18,213 nt of DNA, from NCBI GenBank assembly GCA_036244855.1, contig BQKZ01006210.1, positions 18,006-36,218 of the forward strand, given 5' to 3'. This document shows positions 8,740-17,197 of the stretch, piece by piece. Below the pieces are notes generated by a model that saw only the letters and a program-made list of their open reading frames with translations, made no database searches and was not told the origin of the DNA. Position 1 is the stretch's first letter; every line of letters starts with the position of its first letter. The position numbers were made by a program, and so were the translations under genes. This DNA is from Temnopleurus reevesii (Eukaryota > Echinodermata > Echinoidea > Temnopleuroida > Temnopleuridae).

Positions 8740-9605
8740 TAATTTTCCAATGCTATGAAAGTAGCAAAACATATCCCTTTATTCAAGAAGGGTGACAAGT
8801 TGTATGTCGATAGACCGATATCTATATTATCCTCCTCTAAGGTCTTGGAAAAAAATAATTTATACTCGTGTAATTCCAATTTTGATAAAACATCAAATCT
8901 TTTCAAATTTTCAATTTGGCTTTCACAAACACCATAGTACCGTACACGCATTACTGTCATTTGTTGAAAAAAGTTAACCTCTCTACTGACTTATTGTCGC
9001 ACACTCTTGGTATATTCCTGGACTTCTCCTAGGCCTTCGCACGATCAACCATGAAACTTTACTTTACGAATTGTCCCATGATGTGATACGTGGAAGGCCT
9101 TAGAGTGGTTCAGACGCTACGTAAAAACAATATGTACTCTTAAATGACTATGAATCTTATCAACGCGACATTCATTGTGATGTACCTTAAGGGAGCCTCC
9201 TTGGCGCTTTGGTGTTTGTTCTTTACATCAATTATTTTTTACAGATATGCGAATCTACCTTTCCTTCTGTTTGCTGATGACACCAATATTTATTTCACAT
9301 AAAAATCTGAGTGTTTTAGTTGACACGGGTAATACAGAATTATTAAACATATCTGAATGGATAACAGATAACAAGCTATCTCTTAATCTCTAAAAGACCA
9401 ATTACATGTTATTTTTAGAACTCCTTAAATTCTTTACCTTCTCATTTAGTCTTGGATAACACCATTTTGAAGCATCTCATAGGGAAACTTCATATTGACA
9501 ATATCTGTAAAGTTATATAAAAAAATATCGTCGTTATTTATTTATAGACTTAATTAGCATAATCTTTCCTATTCATGCTTTCTTTGTTGCATATTCTGCC
9601 ATATC
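8740..9605 (+). pseudogene. Non-LTR retrotransposon reverse transcriptase, broken fragment
   Basis: Conserved reverse-transcriptase blocks appear in order but in shifting frames. They are KVAKHIPLFKKGDK and RPISILSSSKVLEK (8755-8850), a FGFHKHHSTVHALLSFVEK block (about 8915-8975), LGIFLDFS and INHETLLYEL (9005-9070), GSLLGALVFVLYINYF (about 9191-9238), the catalytic FADDT at 9270-9284, and WITDNKLSLNL followed by a stop (about 9360-9393). The enzyme copies element RNA into DNA at the target site. Several stops and frameshifts make this copy dead. Both ends of the parent ORF are missing, and the relic stops at an ILPYL-like motif exactly where TTAA element 3 begins. The motif style fits the Jockey/CR1 group in the broad sense; the clade is not certain. 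Confidence 0.85.
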
Positions 9606-10092
9606 TTAAAGGGAAACCCACCCCGAGAATTATTGTGCTCTTATTGAATGAAGAGAAATCAGGTGAATAAATTGTGAAAATTTGAGCAAAATCGGATAAT
9701 CCATTCAAAAGTTATGAATTTTCAGAATTTTGGTTTACACCCTCCATGGACTCCGTAAATTGGCAACCTACAGGCACAAAATGACTGCTGACTCTCAATT
9801 CACAGAGTTTCACATGTCCTTTTTTTTTTTGTTTTTATAGAGAGAGAGAATGCAGATGATTCCTCAATTGATAGTGCCATCGATCCATTTCTTTAATGAA
9901 TTCATGTACATATTTTTTTCCATTTTATGACAGATTATGCCAAAGTTGCAAATTTAAGGATGCCCTTTATTGGGAGAAATACAAACTTTTGAACAGATTA
10001 TGGTATTTTGCTCAAAATATTCATAGTTCATTTATCCTATTTTCCTTAATTTACTGACAACACATCAATGTCAGGGTGAAGTTCCCCCTTTA
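9606..10092 (+). mobile_element. TTAA-flanked element 3
   Basis: TTAA lies at 9606-9609 and at the right end in CCCCCTTTAA. The left end TTAAAGGGAAACCCACCCC and the right end (reverse) TTAAAGGGGGAACTTCACCC match, and weaker inverted similarity (TTTGAGCAAAAT, TTCAAAAGTT) extends about 120 bases inward. It is the same family as element 1, in the opposite direction. Confidence 0.75.
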
Positions 10093-10295
10093 AATACCAA
10101 TGAAATGAATAATGCGTTTGGCGAGCGCAAGTTGAAAGAATTCAGTGTTAGTCAAGTCTCTTCCTTGCAAAGTAGTCTGTGAACAGGTATAACAGAGAAT
10201 GAATATGGTGTGAAGTAACAATCTGTGTCCGTCCATTGAACCAACAATATTTATTGCTTTCTCCACCCCCCTCTCTCTCCCTGCCCTTGTTTCAG

Positions 10296-10395
10296 TCATT
10301 CCAGAATTGAGTTTTACAGCAATACTCGCAATTACTGCGGTATCATGTGTCTGCCTCATCCTGGCGATCATACTACTCATCTTTTTCTGTCGGAG
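10296..10395 (+). CDS. Receptor exon: transmembrane segment
   Basis: This 100-base exon carries the membrane anchor. The acceptor has a long pyrimidine tract (CTCTCTCTCC...TTGTTTCAG ending at 10295), and the donor CGGAG|GTGAGT at 10395/10396 is close to consensus. It enters at phase 1 and leaves at phase 2. The short juxtamembrane stretch VIPELSFT leads into about 23-25 hydrophobic residues (AILAITAVSCVC, then LILAIILLIFFC), followed by arginines. The spliced join gives an RRKR stop-transfer cluster at the start of the next exon, which fixes the topology as FN3 domains outside and tail inside (type I). Two cysteines lie within the helix and one sits at its inner edge, a possible palmitoylation site. 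The phases fit both neighbours exactly. Confidence 0.88.
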
Positions 10396-10507
10396 GTGAG
10401 TTAAAATTTACATCTTTATACCTTATTACAATTTTAATATCAATACGAATACAGGATAATTTGTAATGGTATATACATCAACTTGTACTTCTTAAGTCAC
10501 TCTTAAT

Positions 10508-10682
10508 GGGTGTTGTTCAAAATCAACTACAAATCAACTGCAATTTTGAAAATTTTAATGCGCATTTTCATTCACGCACAGTATGTGCTTTTAACAAGAT
10601 GCGCATGAAACAATGATTTTGATTGGCGCGTACCGATCAACTGCAACTTAAGATCAATTGCAACTTTTGAGCAACACTCCCT
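10508..10682 (+). mobile_element. Small inverted-repeat element, copy D (intron 4, near the donor)
   Basis: The ends are GGGTGTTGTTCAAAATCAAC and TTGCAACTTTTGAGCAACAC. The body holds paired ATGCGCATTTTCATTC and GCGCATGAAAC segments. It is homologous to the reverse complement of 11752-11892. Confidence 0.75.
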
Positions 10683-10712
10683 AAGTCTTACTCTTCTCTT
10701 GAACACCCCCAC

Positions 10713-10787
10713 AGAGTGGATTTGGCGCTCTATAAAGAGCATTATTATGATTATTATTGTTATTATTATTATCATCATCATCATCAT
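10713..10787 (+). mobile_element. SINE-like tail with (ATT/ATC)n
   Basis: GAGTGGATTTGGCGCTCTATAAAGAGC leads into an imperfect ATT/ATC run, resembling the 3' end of the SINE at position 1. Only the tail is recognised. Confidence 0.45.
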
Positions 10788-10839
10788 ATATATGTCGTAT
10801 CTAACCCTTATAATGTATACACAAGCCCATGTTTGCACC

Positions 10840-11079
10840 GGGGGGGGGGGGGGGGTGGCTTTGGGGTTGCTTATCCCCTGTCCCGTGTCAGAGCGAAAGG
10901 GGTCGCCAAATTTGCCAAAAGGGGGCGTTAAAGTAGATGGTGACTTTTTTCCTTTGCTTGCCAGCCAAGCCCCTAGAGGCACAAAGTTTGATATCTCAGC
11001 CCCACCCCTCCGTATCAAAATCCTGGGTGTGCGCATGTAGCCCAACATGTCACACACACAAAAAAAAAAAAAAAAAAAA
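10840..11079 (+). repeat. Repeat fragment: 16-G run, CCTGGGTGTGCGCATG block, poly-A end
   Basis: It starts with a run of 16 G and ends in about 20 A. The block CCCCTCCGTATCAAAATCCT GGGTGTGCGCATG (about 11005-11037) recurs in reverse orientation at 18158-18213. The poly-A end suggests a retroelement 3' fragment. Confidence 0.5.
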
Positions 11080-11278
11080 ATCCGCAGAAGTCATACCTTG
11101 GTCTGACCAGGCTTTTAAATATTGACCAGAGAAAGTAAGGACAAGTTACCCAGCGAAAATCAAGGTTTTTCAATATATACGTCAATGGTTTGGAGAGAAT
11201 TTCATGTCCGTAATTTCTCTCATGCTGACACATTAATGTTTAGCTACATGTATAAACATTCCAATAGCCATGCTACAG

Positions 11279-11311
11279 CCATTGAAACCAAGCATGGCTC
11301 GGTTTCAATGG
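11279..11311. other. Short hairpin
   Basis: CCATTGAAACC (11279-11289) faces GGTTTCAATGG (11301-11311), an 11-base perfect stem with an 11-base loop. No function is assigned. Confidence 0.5.
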
Positions 11312-11751
11312 GCAAGTTTCCTTAATCATGTTACTAATTCAAATGTATGTACGATTCTGCCAACAAGACTCGGCAAGCTATGGGGTTATGGACAAATTCA
11401 CGGCTGTATCCTGTTCGTTACGCTAATCGTGATTTAGTGTCTTGATTGAATTCTTTGAAATTTGATATGTCTGTCAAAGATTATTTCTGTTCCGTACTTA
11501 TTGAATTTTTATAAATTTGAATGAAAAGATGTCAAGAAATTCACTTTTTGAGGACATAACTGATATTGGGGACTTAGGGACTACATTTGTATATTGTGCA
11601 TAAATTTTATACTATTATGTAGTAAACCTGCCAATTCAGTTCAACTGTTTTTGTTTAACGCACAAACAGTTCTAAAGACGAAATCACCATCAGTCTGATG
11701 TGACTAGAAAAAAAAAATCCGCCAGTGTTTCACCAGAAATTCTCTGTCTAA

Positions 11752-11892
11752 GGGGATGTTGTTCAAAAGTTGCAATTGATACCAAGTTTCAGTTTATCGG
11801 AACGTGCCAATCAAAACCATTATTTCATCCACCGTGCGCAAATGAAAATGCGTGTTACAATTTGCAAAGTTACAGTTGATTTTGAACAACAC
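11752..11892 (-). mobile_element. Small inverted-repeat element, copy E (intron 4, near the acceptor)
   Basis: It begins AGGGGATGTTGTTCAAAAGT and ends CAGTTGATTTTGAACAACAC. It aligns along its length with the reverse complement of copy D. A wider inverted pair (TCCGCCAG near 11718, CTGGCGGA near 11897) encloses it. It ends about 95 bases before the tail exon. Confidence 0.75.
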
Positions 11893-11987
11893 AAGTCTGG
11901 CGGATATATAAGGACTAAATATGCAAATGTGATATACCATTACACTGAGCATCATTCTCTACTAATGTTTTTCTCATGTTTATCTAG

Positions 11988-12465
11988 GCGCAAACGGGAC
12001 ATCACCAGAAGGGCAAAGGCACACTCGTGCGATACCGGAAACACCTTTCCAGACCTTACCCGCGAGTGCAGTGCCGTTGCCTCTGCGGAACAGCATGAGG
12101 AATCTGATCTTGAATCGAATGCTATCGGGATCGGGCCAAGTGCTGCAAGTCAGAGCTCCCACCCTGACTATAAAAATGTAGGAACAATCCAAGATTGTGT
12201 TGGATATGAACTTGGAATTATAAATCAAGGATCTGGGAATTCAGCAGTTGGATCTTCCAAGAATAACGTAACATGGGTCAGGAACAATGATTCTGTTTCA
12301 GGGCCATCTATGCAAGAACAACAGTCAATTCATGATTACCAATATCCCGCACTCAGACCAGTTTCCACCGATGAAGACTGTTATACACTTCCAGACCCAC
12401 ATACGTATGAAGAACTAGCCCCTAAACCACCCACATTGACTGGCTTACCGAAGCCTAACAATTAA
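11988..12465 (+). CDS. Receptor last exon: tyrosine-rich cytoplasmic tail, probably cut short by a frameshift
   Basis: The acceptor TTTATCTAG ends at 11987 and is entered at phase 2, giving RRKRDITRRAK and then about 150 polar residues to TAA at 12463-12465. The tail is 159 residues if the junction arginine is counted as 1. No catalytic domain (kinase or phosphatase) is present. Six tyrosines lie in motifs resembling SH2 docking sites: Y62 KNV (YxN, Grb2-like), Y74 ELG, Y118 QYP and Y133 TLP (YxxP, Crk-like), Y120 PAL, and Y141 EEL (YxxL, Src-family-like). Proline-rich ends (PKPPTLTGLPKP) could bind SH3 domains. The motif readings follow general SH2 rules and are predictions only. The tail suggests a scaffold receptor phosphorylated by a separate tyrosine kinase. 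The stop looks premature: the neighbouring frame stays open and coding-like for 50 more codons. Confidence 0.85.
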
Positions 12466-12616
12466 GAAGCCGGTCAAGGAACCAAACACGCAACAGCCAA
12501 CGGAATCACGGGTAGCCAAGCAACAAAAAGAGGCCAAAGATGAAGCCAGTAGTGGCGCCCAGACCTGCTATGCAGACATCTGCAAGTTCCAACCCCGACG
12601 CCCAATGAAGTTGTAG
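12440..12616 (+). pseudogene. Frameshifted continuation of the cytoplasmic tail
   Basis: Directly after the tail's TAA, the +1 frame is open from 12440 to the TAG at 12614-12616. The stretch from 12464 reads KKPVKEPNTQQPTESR..., is rich in K/Q/E/P, and ends in TCYADICKFQPRRPMKL. This looks like real receptor tail and not random UTR, and it adds a seventh tyrosine in a YxxI motif (YADI). If the T at 12462/12463 were absent, PKPNN would run straight into KKPVKEP. I infer a one-base indel at about 12462. It could be a sequence error, a null-like allele or, less likely, programmed frameshifting. The true gene end is probably 12616. Confidence 0.6.
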
Positions 12617-13260
12617 GTGGACTGTACGTGTGTGCTTTCGCACTGTCGATTCTAATCAATGCAAGAAGTTCACTTTCGTAATTTCGTCGTGTGCAAAACA
12701 GAAAAACATCCGTGTTCCAAAATCCGGACCCATTGTTTAGAGATCTTGCGTTATAATCTTTGTGTCGAAGTAGAATTCAAGATCGCTAGACAACCGCTCA
12801 ACCAATCAGCAATTGCATAATCAAAATTCATTGAACCGATCTTGCGGCTGCCGCGTTCATCACAAACATGCGAAATGACAATTAAAGATTGGGTCTAGCC
12901 CAGAAATAACTACATGTATAAAGCTTTTATTAAAAGAAATTACACAAACAGAAAAAAGTTTGAATAATATCCGACAAGGAATAAGAAATGTATTTCAGTG
13001 ATATGATTATACAATGTTTTTGACAAATCACTGTACGTCTTACGTCACTACATGGAAGTTTTTGGTCTCTTCTCATGACGTATGCCATGCACTTCCCGTC
13101 AGTCAACTTATTATAACTTATTATTGTTTTTAAGAATCCGTTTTAATCCCTTAATGCTCATTCAAAAATCTTCAGAAGGTTGAATGTATCTGTACCCATC
13201 TATCGACGAAAAGAAAGCTTTTAATTTTGTGTTAAGCATTAAAAAAAAAGGGGGGGGGGT
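12617..13260 (+). other. Probable 3' UTR or flank
   Basis: No coding signal after the shifted-frame stop. An ATTAAA at 12881-12886 could be a proximal polyadenylation signal. The region is otherwise AT-rich, ending in an A run and a 10-G run (13250-13259). Confidence 0.4.
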
Positions 13261-13289
13261 GTAATCATACTATAATTTGAGAAAGGTTT

Positions 13290-13729
13290 GTCTGTTTGTC
13301 TGTTTGTTCCTACTCGTCCGAAGTCCTTTGACGGATCTTGACCAAACTTGGTGGGTGTATGTAGGGGAACCCCAGAATTGCCCTTGAGGGGTTCGTTTTG
13401 TGAAAGGTCAAGGTCAAAGGTCAATCAAAGATCAATTTTTCTTATCTCCGGACTCCCTGGACCGATTTGGACTAAACTTGGTGGCTGTATGTAGGGGAAC
13501 CTGAGAACTGTCCTTGAGGGGGTGGTTTTGTGAAAGGTCAAGGTATCTGGGATCAAAGGTCAATTTTTTATATCTCAGGATCCCTGGACCGATTTGGACC
13601 AAACTTGGTGGGTGTATGTAGGGGGTCCCCAGAATTGCCCTTGAGGGGTTGGTTTTGTGAAAGGTCAAGGTAACTGGGGTCAAAGGTCAATTTTTCATAT
13701 CTCCAGACTCCCTGGATCGATTTGGACAC
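13290..13729 (+). repeat. Tandem array (~128-base unit) with AGGTCA half-sites
   Basis: About 3.5 copies share GATTTGGACCAAACTTGGTG and GTGTATGTAGGGG, with CCTTGAGGGG, GTTTTGTGAAAGGTCAAGG and AAAGGTCAATTTTT further along. The AAACTTGG motif is at 13344, 13474 and 13601. The first copy has three AGGTCA sites (13405, 13411, 13418); later copies have pairs. This family is common in marine invertebrate genomes. Confidence 0.85.
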
Positions 13730-13739
13730 CACCCCCCCC

Positions 13740-14111
13740 CCCTTCTGTCACAACAACGGGTCATATTGCCTAGTAAACTGAAATACATCATATCGTGTGA
13801 CACAATGTGTCAATTGGCATGACAAACAACTTTTGAGATATAACGTTTAACTATACATTATTTTCTTATCAATCGTCCTATTTGCTTCAATTTTTGTTTT
13901 ACTCTGTTCGTCTGATTTTTCTGCTTTAAATCAACACAAGATTTGTCTTGGGAAGACACAGTGTTTAAGCGTTTGAGGAAAATGGTGGTATGTTAAGGGA
14001 AGAACATTCATGGATGGTTGAATTTTTCTTTTACGCTGGCGTTGTTCGGAAAGGGAAAGCCTCGTAATGGTGCAGGCCATATTTCCCAGAATTCTGCGAT
14101 GGTATCTCATC
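13740..14111 (+). other. AT-rich stretch without recognised features
   Basis: No open frame, repeat or RNA gene was identified between the tandem array and the next TTAA element. Confidence 0.5.
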
Positions 14112-14418
14112 TTAAAGGCGGGGCGACATGACGTTCAGAGGGCGCAAACTAGTGGCAAACGTACTGGCCGCGGTCATTTTGATTAAGAACACTGGCAAAC
14201 ATAAAAATCACGGCATTTAACCTGGAATAGCGAGTGAGCAAGATATATTTCCCTAGCTCGCAGCTCGAGTTTGTGAGCTTGGCATGATATGCGTGAGCAA
14301 GGAAATTTTCAAATATCGTTGTTGCCCATACGCAACCACGTGAGATCGGTTTACGCAACACGTCGTCCGTGCGCGCTCGCAATCGGAGGTCATGTCGATC
14401 ATGACGCCCTGACTTTAA
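14112..14418 (+). mobile_element. TTAA-flanked element 4a (~307 bp)
   Basis: TTAA lies at 14112-14115 and 14415-14418. The ends TTAAAGGCGGGGCGACATGA and (reverse) TTAAAGTCAGGGCGTCATGA match imperfectly. The interior is more GC-rich than its surroundings. Its right TTAA is also the left TTAA of the next element. Confidence 0.55.
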
Positions 14419-15017
14419 AGGGAAACCAATTATTATGTGCTCGCATTGAATGAAAAAAAAATCAGATGAACAAACTGAAAATTTTAGCATAATTGGACTA
14501 CCCGTTCAAAGTTATGAAATTTCAAAGTCACAGAGATATGACGATCCCTATCGCTGATGGGGATCTGTGCAATCAGCAAATTCTATGGAATCCGTGACGT
14601 AATGTAAGACAACTTCTCTCTCACTCTGTGTACAAAATTTCACATTTTTTATTTTTTGGTTGGAAAAGTCAACAAAATGCTAGCTTTCGGTTGGGTATAT
14701 TATTTCTTTTATCGATCCTGCATTTGTTTTTCAAACATTAATGTTGCAGTCTTACTCTAAATTTTACATTCATCCATTAAAAAAAATATACGTACAGAGT
14801 GGATGAGGAGTTGTCCGACATGACGTCACAGATTCTGTCAAAGTTGCTGATTGCACGGATCCCTGTGAGCGACAGTGATCTTCAAATTTCTGTGAATTTG
14901 AAGATTCATAACTCTGGATGGGTTGTCCGATTTTGCTAAAATATTCACAGTTTGTTCATCTGATTTTTCTTCATTTAATGAGAGCACGATATTTCCAGGG
15001 GTTGGTTCCCCTCTTAT
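14415..15017 (+). mobile_element. TTAA-flanked element 4b (~603 bp, long inverted ends)
   Basis: The left arm (TTAAAGGGAAACCAATTATT ... TGAATGAAAAAAAAATCAG ... GTTATGAAATTTC) pairs with the right arm (GATTCATAACTCTGG ... CTGATTTTTCTTCATT ... TTGGTTCCCC). The arms are about 115 bases. The right TTAA has decayed to TTAT (15014-15017). Confidence 0.75.
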
Positions 15018-15226
15018 GATGTAATAGATCATAGTAGCAAATGTGATGTATTATCTATGGAAGAAAATGTTTAATTTTTTGTATAATAAGAGGTAGTGCT
15101 TGGTTGATTGTGATCGGTCGTTTTATTTGTACGGTTTGTATTTACTCATATGTCTGCTTCTAATGCATTTGCTTGATTTATTTCCAAATGTCTGCCTATC
15201 ATTTGTACATATGTTGATTATTTTTC

Positions 15227-15232
15227 AATAAA
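15227..15232 (+). terminator. Candidate polyadenylation signal AATAAA
   Basis: AATAAA is preceded by about 190 bases of T-rich, UTR-like sequence. It may end the long 3' UTR of the receptor transcript or belong to another unit; only transcript data can decide. Confidence 0.35.
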
Positions 15233-15254
15233 GTCCACAAATATATATAATATA

Positions 15255-15431
15255 CAGTCAAACCTCGTTATAACGAGGGTCTTGGGACCAGAGAAATTAT
15301 CTCTTTATATCGAAAGCTTGTTATATCAGGGTCAAAATACAATAAAATACAAAGAGATGGGACCAGGAAAATTACCTTGCTATAACAAGATTTCGTTATA
15401 TATCAGTGCTCTTTATAAAAAGGTTGGACTG
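15255..15431 (+). mobile_element. pogo/Tigger-type MITE
   Basis: The 177-base element starts CAGTCAAACCTCGTTATAAC and ends AAAAGGTTGGACTG, with TA on both sides (15253-15254 and 15432-15433). Internal inverted blocks (CTCTTTATATCG, CGTTATAT) are typical of this widespread Tc1/mariner-superfamily MITE. No transposase is present. Confidence 0.85.
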
Positions 15432-15433
15432 TA

Positions 15434-15895
15434 TTATATTAAAAAGAAATAAATGGAATATATGAAACTATGGAATATGGAAGAAATTGTTGAGCTCATT
15501 AATGTAATGTGCACACCATAGCATGTCCAGTTGGGGACTGTTTGGGTAGCTGCTTCTTTCTCTCCCTCCTGGCTCCATGCGGTCCTTCAGTTTCAGGGGC
15601 AAATGATTCATGTGACCTAGACTCGCCTGGACTTCATTGATCAGTGGAGTCTGGGTTGTATGTGTTTGTCGCCCTCTAGGTTTAGAGGCTATGGAGGCTT
15701 GGCGGGGAGCGGGAGGTCGTTGCTCACAGAGTCCTCAACTGGAAGCACAGTATCTACTATGTAAACCGCTTTAAATGCATGGTTATACTAGCAAGGAATA
15801 ATTTTAACGGAAACGATGTATATAGTGTATTTAGAAGCCAATTTATTATTTTTTAGGTTCCCAAATTTTCGAAGACAACCGCCTATTCTTCTTAA
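15434..15895. other. Unexplained, partly GC-rich island
   Basis: 15530-15770 is richer in G+C than its surroundings and contains CCTCTAGGTTTAGAGG (short palindrome) and CTAGAGGGCGA (reverse). Short open frames exist on both strands, none convincing. It matches no other part of the window. It could be an unrecognised SINE or an exon of another gene. Confidence 0.3.
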
Positions 15896-16019
15896 GCCCC
15901 AGTCACATAGAAGCCTGGAAGCAACACGATTGAACACCACTCTCTGTTAATTTCACAGTGAACTGTCTCCGAGAGTTGTGTTGAATCGTGTTCATTCGGG
16001 GCTCCTATGTGACTGGAGC
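15896..16019 (+). mobile_element. GTCACATAG MITE, copy B
   Basis: The ends GCCCCAGTCACATAGAAGCC and GGGGCTCCTATGTGACTGGAGC pair. It is 124 bases long and highly similar to copy A (GGAAGYAACACRATTGAACAC block). Confidence 0.82.
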
Positions 16020-16295
16020 ACGAGGTATTTCCCCGAAGAAGAAGACGGTTATCGAGTATGAAGATCGTACGATCATCGCACTAGTCGATTGGAGGGATAC
16101 AAATATCCAACGATGATCATAGATCAATTGTAAACTAGGTCTTATGATAAAGAAGAATAAAAATGAATAAATAGATAGAAAGCAAAACAAATTCCTGTCT
16201 AGGAGTGAATGGACAGCATACGCTACAAGGAATGACACATAATGCTGTTGTACTATGCATTTGTAAATATACGTTTACTTGTTATATTACTACTC

Positions 16296-16858
16296 TTAAG
16301 AGAAGAGTCTACCCCAAAATAATATATTTTTTAACAGGAGCAGAAAAAAATTGGCAAGCGGAACAAAAAAAAAGTTTGAAGAAAATCGGACAAGTAATTA
16401 AAAAGTAAATATGGATTTTTAAAGATTTGAAAAATGAGCAAATCAGTGAAGATTTTCAGACAAGTTGCCAATTTGATGACATCATGGGTTCCCAACAAAT
16501 CAGGATTTACTCTATGTTTATGGTGCAAAATTTATCATTTTTACAGAAAAGTTTGTGTGAATGTAAACATGGAAATAGGGGATCCACAGATCTATCATAT
16601 TTCAGACATCTTATAGTTAAAGTTTTGAGGAAATCATATTTTTGGAGGAAAGGTAACATTTCATAACATTGATATGAATATGATGAATAGTCAGTTGTGC
16701 ACCTGTGACGTCATCAGTTGCAAATTTGTCTAAATAATTATATTCAAACATTCATGACTATCTTATTTTGTCCGATTTTGCTCAAACTTGTTTCGTTCTG
16801 CTCATCTGATTTTGTTCTGCTCCTGTTAAACAAAAATTATCTTTGGGTAGACTTTTAG
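16296..16858 (+). mobile_element. TTAA-type element 5 with long inverted arms
   Basis: The left arm (AGAGTCTACCCCAAAATAAT ... TTTAACAGGAGCAGAAAAAA ... GAAAATCGGACAA) pairs with the right arm (TTGTCCGATTTTGCTC ... TGTTCTGCTCCTGTTAAAC ... GGGTAGACTTTTAGA). Inverted similarity continues inward (GCCAATTTGATGACATCA with TGACGTCATCAGTTGC), about 170-190 bases per arm. TTAA lies at the left (16296); the right end is less clear. There is no transposase. Confidence 0.78.
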
Positions 16859-17081
16859 ATTTGTTATCTCAAAATACTATCAAATCAAGCTGCCTGACCT
16901 ATGTAATTATATTCAGATTGATGAAAAATAAAAGAGAATGCACTAAAGAAAATTGAATGAACAGTTCAGTGTCGCTTTATTACTGCATAGTGTACGTGCA
17001 TAAATAAAGAGGTGCCAACCAAAAATCGTATTCCTTATTTTTTTCTATACCTACTCTTTCATTTCTGAAGAGGGTACTAAT

Positions 17082-17197
17082 GCCCTGGTCACATAGGACC
17101 CTGAAAGCAACTTGATTCAAACGACTCTTTGTTAATTCACGGTAAGTGCCTCCGAACAAAGAGTCGTGTTGCTGCCGGGGCCATATGTGACCAGGGC
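17082..17197 (+). mobile_element. GTCACATAG MITE, copy C, with a 13-base perfect internal stem
   Basis: The ends GCCCTGGTCACATAGGACCC and GGGGCCATATGTGACCAGGGC pair. ACGACTCTTTGTT (17121-17133) pairs perfectly with AACAAAGAGTCGT (17155-17167). It directly abuts the TTAA of the next element. Confidence 0.85.

Larger units (their letters stand above)
6475..10295 (+). other. Intron 3 (3.8 kb) between FN3 domain C and the membrane exon
   Basis: GTCAGT...TTTCAG, phase 1. It contains a probable solo LTR (6657-7499), a direct duplication (7563/8069), a terminal fragment of the GTCACATAG element (8503-8519), a non-LTR reverse-transcriptase relic (8740-9605) and TTAA element 3 (9606-10092). No further FN3 exon was found. 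The segments 7794-8068 and 8290-8500 show nothing recognisable. Confidence 0.85.
10396..11987 (+). other. Intron 4 (1.6 kb) between the membrane exon and the tail exon
   Basis: GTGAGT...TATCTAG, phase 2. Two copies of one small element lie in opposite orientation near its ends (10508-10682 and 11752-11892). Between them are a SINE-like tail, a G run and an echinoderm-style repeat fragment ending in poly-A. I see nothing clear in 11080-11750 except a short hairpin (11279-11311). Confidence 0.83.

Noticed and set aside
10572..11057. 161-codon minus-strand and overlapping plus-strand frames
   Set aside because: They run through copy D, an ATT/ATC microsatellite and a 16-G run; the peptides are low-complexity artefacts.
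11770..11987. N-terminal 72 codons of the open frame before the tail
   Set aside because: They are intronic: the acceptor at 11987 and the phase match to the membrane exon put the coding start at 11988. The frame opens without an ATG.
11988..12465. Classic ITAM or ITIM in the tail
   Set aside because: YPAL and YEEL are separated by 17 residues, beyond the ITAM spacing, and no tyrosine has the I/V/L/S at -2 combined with L/V/I at +3 needed for a good ITIM.
13239..13683. Minus-strand frames with repeated SLVQIGPG/PLHTPTKF-like blocks
   Set aside because: They are translation of the 128-base tandem repeat, not a gene.
16427..16666. 79-codon open frame
   Set aside because: It lies within inverted-repeat element 5; the arms explain the sequence and there is no protein-like pattern.
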